A program made the translations under genes and the position numbers. Under the pieces are notes generated by a model, which was given only the letters and a program-made list of their open reading frames with translations, was not told where the DNA came from and searched no databases. Positions 55,805 to 64,000 of a stretch of 64,000 nucleotides of DNA are shown piece after piece. Each line of letters begins with the position of its first letter. Position 1 is the stretch's first letter. The DNA comes from Macrosoma leucophasiata (Eukaryota; Arthropoda; Insecta; Lepidoptera; Hedylidae): NCBI GenBank assembly GCA_036365455.1, contig JAWQUS010000003.1, positions 1,880,001 through 1,944,000 of the forward strand, given 5' to 3'.

Positions 55805-56625
55805 AGAAAATCGGCTTGTTTCGACTTTGTAGAGCACACTGCATACGTAAGCACAGATAATGCGTCATTGGTCAAAGGAGATGTTGCAAAAATGTATGGA
55901 CCTCCGGCCATGTATTGTACACAATATCATTAACAGGCAAAATCAACATAAAAACGTTATTTACTGCATATTTTCACATATTTAGCTTTGTTTGCAGTTA
56001 CAAAACATTATTTGCAGTTAGAATTGCAACTCAAAACTAACATGGCGAATATGGCGCGCGATGTCATTTTGACATTTTCATTTTCAAAACTTGTTTTTTT
56101 GATTAAATAGTACTTGGAGAAAAAAGGAATATTTTCTAATACTATCGAAATCGATTTCATGTGTTAATACTAAACTAATCGATTTCCAATTTTAAAAAAA
56201 TCATCGGAACTTTTCTAAATTGATCGATTCAATACATCTTTTTTTTTATAATATGTGATGCACTATTAAGGTACACATAGCATTAGTTTTGTTTTATCTA
56301 CTTAAGTACGATATTATCCCAAGCGTCGGCTGTATCGCCGCCATGTTGAACATGGTTGAGAATGATGAAATCGTTTGAATTAAATGTGGTTCTAACTCTA
56401 AAATATATTCTTGAATAAATTAATTGTATTTTTTTCAGAATCTTCTCTAATTTACTTATTTTTTGAGGACATGTACGAACCAGAGCCGAACTCGCAACAT
56501 CTCCTTTGATCAAAATGGTTGACAAACGTCTTACCTATAGTATAGGTAAGGTGCGAAAGAGATAACCCTCTACAGACCCCGATGTAAGCCAAAGTCTCCT
56601 TCCTGAGGTCGATGTACAGTCATCG
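55805..56625. mobile_element. Fold-back element (family of 28874-29050), split
   Basis: Left part 55805-55870 (GACTTTGTAGAGCACACTGC, CGTAAGCACAGATA) and right part 56517-56625 (GGTTGACAAACG, GATAACCCTCTACAG) together match the intact copy. Another element sits between them. Confidence 0.5.
55872..56516. mobile_element. TIR element inside the fold-back element
   Basis: Ends TCAAAGGAGATGTTGC and GCAACATCTCCTTTGA are exact inverses. About 645 bp, AT-rich, no transposase. CATGGCGAATATGGCGCGCG lies near 56040. Confidence 0.6.
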
Positions 56626-56628
56626 ACC

Positions 56629-57135
56629 ATAATAGTAAGGGGAGCCCAGGATGTATACATTTGTTTTTAGTATTTTGTATTTACTCGAGCGCATCAGATT
56701 AAGATATGGGAGATACCTTGAAGCCTGTTGTTAGTTACCTTCATTAAATCTAGTTTGTATATAGAGCGGCGCCCGGGGAGTAGCCCTTAAAAAAAATCAA
56801 AAGGTTGCTACGATCTTACTCATCTTCCGAATCGTCTGAATTTTGGATAGGAGCATTGTTTGCACATTTACACCCCTCTCAGAATATGTGACACGCTCTT
56901 GCTTGACCCATGACGTTGATGCCGCAACTTTTTCAAAAACATTTGATTCTTTAAAAAACGAAGGTGAATAATTACTGAAGAATGTCAGATACCACGAGAG
57001 TATGTAAAGTGAATCCATACAAAGCTCCCATCCACAAATTCTGACGGTTCGGATGCGAGACAAGCTCGTGGCGGAAGCAAACTGACGCGCTGGAGTAAAT
57101 TCAAATATCCCCTCTTGGGCTCCCCTACTATAACC
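56629..57135. mobile_element. TIR element with GGGGAGCCCA ends
   Basis: ATAATAGTAAGGGGAGCCCA at the left and TGGGCTCCCCTACTAT at the right are inverses. The open frame 56797-57063 (minus, 88 codons) lies inside and resembles nothing I know. Confidence 0.6.
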
Positions 57136-57262
57136 TCCTACCGTCTAGCGTCTCCGAATCAAAATTATGACTAGCCATGTCAGATAAGAAAAATAAATAG
57201 GTACATAAGTATTGGGAGATCAAATCTAAGAGTGGATACTTATTTTTCTTCGTCTGATACCT

Positions 57263-57425
57263 ATTTTTTGTAAGGAAGGTGACAAACAAGCATGCAGTTC
57301 ACATTGATGTTAAAGGTTGACTGCAGCCTATAGACGTCTGCACAAAAACCAGAGGTCAAAATTGCGTTGCCAGCGTTGCCTGAGACCTAAGTTGTTATGT
57401 CCCTGGAATAGTTATTACGGAGTCA
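57263..57425 (-). mobile_element. Bm1-like SINE, older subfamily, partial
   Basis: GGTGACAAACAAGCATGCAG to CTGGAATAGTTATTACGGAG; its 5' half is missing. It lies just downstream of the second LRR gene. Confidence 0.65.
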
Positions 57426-57471
57426 AAACAATTGTCTGCAAATGATCCATACCATCTTAATCTAGCATCGA

Positions 57472-57775
57472 TCAGCTAATATGAAAAGTTGTAGGTACTG
57501 ATCCGAAATTATCTGGATTTTTTGTAGAAACACTGTCGTAATGCACTACGATTGGCGAACGCGAGCATAGTAGGCGGCGCAACACCCATAAGAATAACAA
57601 TAATATGATCAGTCCAATGCAAACGAGGACTGTCACGATGGTACCACTGTACATGGCCCAGGTACGCTGGAAGGTGGTGGTGATTTTGACAGTGTAGACA
57701 GTGAGCGCGCATGTGGTGGTGTTGTACTCGTAGTTGAGGACACTGCTGCCCTCCAGATGAGCTGGAGTTGCGCAT
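57472..57775 (-). CDS. Last exon of a second LRR membrane protein (partial)
   Basis: A minus-strand exon with acceptor TACAG at 57776-57780 and stop TGA at 57472-57474; one base completes a codon, then 100 sense codons. It begins (R)CATPAHLEGSSVLNYEYNTT, the end of an LRRCT cap, and continues to a TM helix (GTIVTVLVCIGLIILLLFLW) and a cytoplasmic tail of about 43 residues ending TTFHIS. The intron phase (AG|A, then TGC) and position in the cap equal those of the LRR gene at 38372-44525, so they are paralogues. The LRR-coding exons are not found up to 64000 and must lie beyond the right edge, or the intron exceeds 6 kb. The tail differs from the first gene's, so function may differ. Confidence 0.75.
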
Positions 57776-58936
57776 CTGTAACAAATACAATAAATTAGGT
57801 CAATAATTTTGGACACAGATACATTTTTTGACACTTGTTTCTCATATGTCCAGTTTGGGGACACGTGATACAATTTGGGGACAAATGGACACCTCACTCA
57901 CTATCAATTTATGATAACGTTAGAGTGCTATTTGTGTTTTTATTGTTCTGTGGGGAAGAATGGGGCTTATAAATATACATTTTGACTAGATGCAAGAGAC
58001 GGTAGTTACTTCATTAAAAAAAAATAGATGTTAACTTTTTCTAATTATGACAACAAGGAAGAAAAACATATACCGTGAGAATGATAGAGTTAGTGATAGT
58101 GGTGTTCTGGAGGCAAGGAGGAGCTAGAATATTACCTAATACGTACCTACTTCAGTTTTTTAACTTTATACCTAACTAATTACAATTAGGGAATATTTTA
58201 GTTTCGCAGAAAAGTCGATCTCCAAAATTATAAAATTATTAAGTATGTATGTTGTATAATAATATTAAAGACGTATCGGGATACACGCACATACCTATAG
58301 GGTTCCGTTTCTCCACCTATATTTTGATCGTGAGAAACTAAAATAACATAGGTACCTTACGTATGGAGGTACTTTAAAAAATATTTGATTACTTTCTCCA
58401 CAGAGCTAAGTAATATTTAGCAGAAGACTGAGTAAAACTCCGGACAGACGGACGGACAGACGTGACGAAACATTATGGGTTTCTTGTAGGTTATGGAATC
58501 CTTAAAAGTAAAAAACTATTCACCAACTGCCAGACAGTTAATTAAGGCTGCTGAAATATACCTGCACCATAAATGTTAAAACCCCATTATTCAATGTTTA
58601 ATGACAAGAGAAGGCAAGGATCAAAATTTGTAAGAGACAATGTAAATTACTTTGAATGAGAGACATTAAACTGAGTACTTTATTTTAATTTATTGCCTCC
58701 TACGCGTACCGAATCCTGTAACATTGATGATCTGATCAAGTGCTACATGACAATTATATTTTCGAGGAGAGCAATGGCTGCCACATGCGTCATACTCGTG
58801 AACGGGTGCTAATTGTGGGGACTGGTCTGTTATGATTTGCGGGTGTTATTTTCTATCACGATATTAAGCTGTTGATGGGTATTTGCGTATGTGTTTATAT
58901 GCAAATATTTATATGCCATGGAAGTTCACAAGTTCA
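57776..58936 (-). other. Probable intron of the second LRR gene
   Basis: AT-rich. 58305-58510 has AGGGTTCCGTTTCTCCACC and an antisense GACAGACGGACGGACAGACG, a relative of 41956-42620. No exon recognised. Confidence 0.4.
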
Positions 58937-59245
58937 TTATCTTTATGCTATTTCAATTCTATTTAATAATATTTGTATTAAATCTAAGGTTTTGACAAAA
59001 GAACAACACGCTAAGTTTGTTGGGTAGCGGAGTTCTTTTCAGTAGTGCCTGCACTTGGAACTCTGCTAAGTGAATGACTATGATTATGACGAACAGATGT
59101 TTCTTCTATGAAGGAATTGAAAATTTTGATGATTTCCTATGAATACCTATTGGATTATTATTAAAAGTCATTCTCTCCAGGTAGCTTATAACCCGACAAT
59201 GCAAAAGTGTCCTTGTTCCAATTCGAAATAAATGATTTGATTTTG
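58937..59245 (+). repeat. LINE-type 3' region, empty copy
   Basis: Matches 34020-34283 plus 34608-34720 without the 324-bp insertion. The junction AATACCTATTGGATTATTAT is present once (about 59147). Confidence 0.65.
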
Positions 59246-59459
59246 AATTTTTGAATTTCAAGCCGACTCTACAACCGTGTGTGACGTCGCGCCGTAAATT
59301 CACGGGTAATACCTACCTTATAAATAAACGAATGACATCGGGTCATGCAAGGTCAAACGTATTTTTTGTCACCGCGAGTGTAGAGCCGACTTTAAATTAA
59401 CCCAAGCATCGTTCCAATTGACCCCAATACGACATCAAGTCGATTGAGACAAATTACGC

Positions 59460-59760
59460 AAATGTATTAATGACATCATATCATTCATCACTTCAGCCCG
59501 AGGACTTCGCCGCTGGACAAAAGTCTTCTGCCTTCTACAGAAATGCCTTAGTGGAGAATACCTTGGAGAATCGCCACGCTTGGCATATGGATTGGCGATG
59601 GCAGTGGAGGTTTTATCGGATTCTGCTGTCCATCCCGCATTATTTCCTTCACTATCGCCCCTTTAAGAATGGTTTCACCGCCAAGCGACTTTGTTGTTTT
59701 ACAGACTACACAAGCGAAAGCATCCTCCCCCAGGAGTGCGCGGTGGTACCATAACTTATG
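59460..59760. repeat. Repeat related to 4860-5121
   Basis: AATCGCCACGCTTGG, CATCCCGCATTA and a GGTTT...CACCGCC block are shared. An open frame of 94 codons here is not a gene. Confidence 0.4.
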
Positions 59761-59789
59761 GGCGGTGTTGTCACCTTCCGACGTGACAT

Positions 59790-60147
59790 GATTATAATGG
59801 CAACCCATTATACGTCCCACTGCTGGGCACGATTCTCTCCCCTTTTTGGGGAGAGGCCTGGAGCTTAATCCACCATGCTGCTGCAATGCGGGTTGGTGGA
59901 GGTGGGTGGGTTAGTGGTCAATCCGCTGTCGGATATTTTCCAATCGCCCATAAGGCCTCCGACAAGGTTTAACGACTGCTATCTATCGATAGTAACCGGG
60001 ACCGACGGTTTACAAGCCCTCCGAAGGACGGAAACGCGCATTTAATTTGCCACTAGCGGTCACCCATCACACTACCCGACCGCGCCCGTAGTGCTTAAAC
60101 GAGTAGATCGCTTACGATCTAACCAGCCGCCGGGCCATGCGCGCTTC
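59790..60147 (-). mobile_element. 5S-headed SINE, near full length
   Basis: Antisense copy from TATAATGGCAACCCATTATA to CGGGCCATGCGCGC. GGTCACCCATCAC (60058-60070) is the inverse of the 5S box C. Confidence 0.8.
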
Positions 60148-60704
60148 ATGTGTGACATCATTATCAAATAAATCGAAATAAAACGTTTCAAGTCCAAAGT
60201 CAGGCGGAGTCCTACATCAAGATTTCTCCTCCTACTACAGAAGGGAGGGAGTCTTCGGTCACAGATGTGACGTTAGTACTTATGTGAATTTCCTAAGAAA
60301 CTTTGATCGTAAACTTGAATAAAGTATTCAACCGATTTATCTCTGATATTTTTGCATAATCAACTACAACGTAATTACCTACGTACCACGGTAAATATTC
60401 TGTGATCGCGGCATTCCTAGCCTCATATTGGTCAACTGTATGTCGCAGGATGCAAGTGACGCAACCCAACGCAGCGCAGCACAAATTAATATCGAGATGT
60501 CGAGTCATGGCAATATTATTTTGCCAGAGAAATCAAAGAATACCTACATTGCGATTCTGTATTCACGCCTGCTAACTAACGCCGCCGTTACGTAGTATTA
60601 TTACATATTCTCTGGCGCCGTTTTGTTTTGCAACCGGCGATTTACCTAAGCTAAAATTTTATTACCTAGTCGAAATTAGTCGTTTGTATTTTAATGTAAG
60701 TAAA
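60148..60704. other. Unrecognised DNA with a recurrent 20-mer
   Basis: GTAGTATTATTACATATTCT at 60593-60612; otherwise nothing identified. A CGCAACCCAACGCAGCGCAG patch at 60460-60480 is GC-richer. Confidence 0.35.
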
Positions 60705-60850
60705 TAATTATGACGATAGCGATAAACAAGCAGCATGCATGCAGTTCGCAATATAATATTTGTACATGAATACTTTAAGCGTATAGACATCTACACAAAA
60801 ACCTATGGTGAATATGCAGATGGGTTAGTTTAAAATTAGCGCATCACCTC
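60705..60850 (-). mobile_element. Bm1-like SINE 3' fragment, diverged
   Basis: CATGCATGCAGTTCGCAATA and CGTATAGACATCTACACAAA identify it. Confidence 0.5.
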
Positions 60851-62950
60851 TTGCAGGCAGCCTCTCTACATCAATCCCAACAACATCTGTTCTACGACTT
60901 TTTAAAATTCATGGTTTATAAAATTTAAATTTTCCCATAGAAAAATATTTTTGGCTCTAAACTGGCATTTACTCTTAGCGTAGGTACCTATGCCACGCAC
61001 CTTTGCCTAGGCAAAATATGCCATATAATAGTATGTTATGTATATACCTACTCGTAGTATGTTACGCCGTAGTAAACGCGTCTACATATTCGCCCACGCA
61101 TGTTATGCCACCATTCATAGATTGCAAACGATTCTTATCTTACGTAATACTTATTATTATAAAGCCATTAGTGCGCCTTGATTTTGTACGTAACAAAAAT
61201 CTTTAAGTATGTTCCTATTAATAGACGCGAGTTATTACGAACTTGTCCAGGTACCATTCAACAGCTGATGAAAAAAGTAATGATGATTCGATTCCGTGAC
61301 CCCATCAACGCGACTTCCTTATATGTAGGTAATTTATGTATGTAGGTATTGTAGGTGGGTGCAAAATCCTTTGAAAATGTAAAAAAAAATCGAAGAACGT
61401 ACCTACAAAGTCCGATCTACAAAATTAGTAGTGACAGTTTAACATCGAATATTTATCTATTTTATTTTTATTGATGAGCAGGATTGCTTCAGTTGTGTTT
61501 AATGAGATTCCATTCACATTTTTAATGCTACTTAAGTGACATTGATGGAAGGGAGTGTATAACTACTCTAGCCTGTTCCTACATCCCTAAACTAAAGATC
61601 GTTATCATATGGAGGCCTTGGTTGATTTTTATGTTTCCCCTGTACCGAAAATAACGGAACCGTTTTGAGGTTTTGTGGCGAAGGTAACTCGGGCTCGTGT
61701 CATATCAGTAAAAATAGCACAAATAGACATTACACATTACATTCTAAGATTACACTCTTTGAAAAAGGGCTAGCTAACTGTAAACGCATAAAATAATATG
61801 CGGGACAGAAAACTTAAAAAAGAGTAGGGGTACCTACTTAGGTAAACTCTTAGTAACTGAATTGAAAACAATAATTTATTTCGTCATTCGATATAGGAGC
61901 TTAGGAGTTCCTTGGATTTGGGTATTAGTCTTGAGTCCCCAAGACCCATGATCCGTCGTGAATGAGGGGGGAGAGGACAGCATCGAACTTATAAATCAAA
62001 ACTTTTGAGCAAAATTTAAGTCAAAACTTATGTCTATGCAGTCAGTTTCCTCATTAGTTATCAATTCTGATCGGTAATTCCAAAGACTAGCGTGATCAAA
62101 TAAACAAATAATTAAAGTCTCTAGCTTTATAATAATACCTACTTATAAAATGTATTGATTAGTTAGAAAATAAACCAACCCTATTAATAACCACAAATAA
62201 ACAATTAATTAAATAATACGAATGGCGTCGTAAAGGTAGGTACAATTAAAGGAAACTCTTTACAAATTACCAATAACAAAGCAATTTAAGATTGTATTTG
62301 TCTGACTGACATCTATAAAAGATATTATCGGGCTGTTCCTTTAGTCCCTACCCACGTATCCCCGATTTTTCATCCATCTATTCATACTTATGAGTTACTA
62401 ATAGGGATAATTGGAAAAAAAATTACGCGCTACCAATACCATAAAAATTTCCTATCATACAACTCATAAGAAATATTGACAATAATCACTGCCCGTGTTC
62501 GATGTTTATGATTGTACCTTTGATATTTATATTGTTGCGAATAAAAATATCGTATCAATAGCGTAGCCATGACTCCATCATACGTCAAATAATACGGGTA
62601 GTAGGTACGGCAATAGGTTGATTTGGTGCTTAGGAATGTTGAAAGCCGCTATACCTATCGAGTAACGTTATTAAGATGATATAACAATAATTTGGGTCAA
62701 ACTTATAGGTACGTATCACTTATTATTGAGTAGGAAAGTGTGAATATGCCTACAAAATAATAGGTATGTGTAAATTTTACAACCTACTTAAGCAGCTACA
62801 CACTTTGCTTAGTAAAAAATAAAGAAGAGCCTTCCCGTTTGTGAAAAATCGATTCTCCTAACTGTTTTGAGTGCAACAAACTAGAACATGTTTAACACCT
62901 TTTAGTCATGTAACGCTTTAGTAGAGTGTGTCAAGAACGAGTCTGATGGT
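60851..62950. other. AT-rich DNA, no gene seen
   Basis: Rich in TAGGTACCTAC words. No open frame with coding character and no recognised repeat. It could be intron of the second LRR gene. Confidence 0.3.
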
Positions 62951-63084
62951 GAGATTCACAGACCGCATTACGACTTTACTTTGAGCAAAGTTTGCTTAGA
63001 ACTGTCAGAAATGTATGGGTTTTGACAGTTCATTCGAAGCGTACTTTGCTCGAAAGTAAAGTGGTAGTGAGGTCTGTGAATCTC
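62951..63084. mobile_element. GATTCACAGACCGC MITE
   Basis: Third member of the family, intact palindrome, inverted in its centre with respect to 54095-54223. Confidence 0.8.
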
Positions 63085-64000
63085 GCCCTCAGAGTAGGAT
63101 CATGCATGGCAAAAGAATAAGACATGAACATAATAATTGGGTTTGCGCCCAAAATGTAGCTTGTCCTTTTTCAGGGTTCATAACATCTACCTATACGGTA
63201 AATTTCATCGTAATCAGCTCAGCGGTTTGGCCGTGAAAGCGCAACAGACAAACAAAGTAGGTACCTAATTTTCTAGTGTAGGTATTATATATTACGACTA
63301 GGTATACGTATAGTTAACGTAGACGGATTTGTTTGGACTTCCATACGAACCCTTTGACATGTTGGAAGGGAACTTCAAAAACGCTGAGTAGGTAGGTAGG
63401 TAGGTATTTCTTTTCAAGTGCTTAGCTAATTATAACGTTTCGTGGTCAATATATATGTTCACTACTTACGTTGGTATCTATAGTAAACATAGACAGAAAT
63501 GTTTGGATTTCCATACGAATTCTCATCCCTATTCTATGCGGGTCCATATTGGGTTGCATAAATGAAAAGAGGCATATTTTAAATTCGCATAGGTAGGTAG
63601 GTATCTACCGTTTAAAGATCATGCGTTTAAAGTTCGAAGGGGCTCTCAGTGTCTCCCGTTCTATCCCCATGTAGGTCGAAATTTCACGCCTTATTTATTT
63701 CAACTCCTTCAAGTCAACATAATAACGTTATAAAGTAACCTACCCTAAAAGTTTCCAACGTTTAGTCTACCTACTCTCTGTAGGTACAAAATTACATCAA
63801 AATCGGTTTAGTGCTGTAAGCGTAACATACAGAATGACTTACTTTCGCATTTAGTATAATAGGTACGTATTTCGTAAGAACCTATCAGTGTGAATTTTCA
63901 AAGTAACTTAACATTGATCCATTCTAGAACATCTCATTTGTAAAATTCGACTCATCGGAGTCTCTGGCAAGTCATTTATAGTAAGTACCTACCTGAACTC
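63085..64000. other. AT-rich DNA with small repeat scraps
   Basis: 63195-63250 (CAGCTCAGCGGTTTGGCCGT) and 63780-63860 (CAAAATCGGTTTAGTGCTGT) are Helitron-like scraps. A GTAG repeat lies at 63388-63405 and again near 63590. No coding seen. Confidence 0.35.

Noticed and set aside
59470..59754. 94-codon open frame as a gene
   Set aside because: It lies in a repeat related to 4860-5121 and next to a SINE, with no known domain.
57898..64000. LRR-coding exons of the second LRR gene
   Set aside because: I looked on the minus strand for LxxLxLxxN repeats and found none; they must lie outside the window.

Overview
The window is nuclear DNA from an insect, almost certainly a lepidopteran (moth or butterfly). 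The reasons are spliced GT-AG genes for conserved animal proteins, AT-rich intergenic DNA, and a very dense load of repeats of lepidopteran type: more than 20 copies of a Bm1-like SINE, tRNA-derived SINEs, RTE-type retroposon tails ending in GATGATGATG, and Helitron-like ends with CTAG. No prokaryotic, phage or CRISPR features are present.

Five host genes can be supported. (1) TM2D2-like membrane protein, single exon, minus strand, 28-564. (2) SCYL2-type pseudokinase, six exons, plus strand, 2199-10011; I rebuilt it across all five introns to an 886-residue protein. (3) A 12-TM monocarboxylate-transporter-like protein (SLC16/MCT), four exons, minus strand, 16638-20440, 585 residues. (4) Vang (Van Gogh/strabismus), the planar cell polarity membrane protein, five exons, plus strand, 21197-24754, 552 residues, including a short first exon. 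It is divergent from the transporter, with about 760 bp between the two start codons. (5) A leucine-rich-repeat single-pass membrane protein, two exons, minus strand, 38372-44525, 451 residues. The last exon of a second, similar LRR protein lies at 57472-57775; its upstream exons must lie beyond the right edge. Both LRR genes break their LRRCT cap at the same codon with the same intron phase, which marks them as tandem paralogues.

Everything else is mostly transposable elements. The best preserved is an RNase H-bearing non-LTR retrotransposon (47181-50461, minus) with an open 1023-codon frame and a tail of about 32 A. Several insertions can be delimited by target-site duplications: 5'-truncated RTE pieces (975-1292, 6878-7632, 52007-52280), a jockey-type piece inside a SINE (10810-11829), a non-LTR 3' piece with a paralogous empty site in the same window (34284-34607 versus about 59150), and two hAT-like MITEs with 8-bp duplications. 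One SINE family carries a head that matches the 5S rRNA internal promoter.

Layout: 0-10 kb TM2D2 and SCYL2; 10-16.6 kb repeats; 16.6-24.8 kb transporter and Vang; 24.8-38.3 kb gene-free repeats, including two long fold-back elements; 38.4-44.5 kb LRR gene with a repeat-filled intron; 45-57 kb repeats with the LINE; 57.5 kb last exon of the second LRR gene; 58-64 kb repeats and unrecognised AT-rich DNA. I found no new multi-gene system. The more unusual items are the 5S-headed SINE, a sequence apparently captured inside a TIR element, a near-perfect 86-bp-arm hairpin, and the filled/empty insertion pair.
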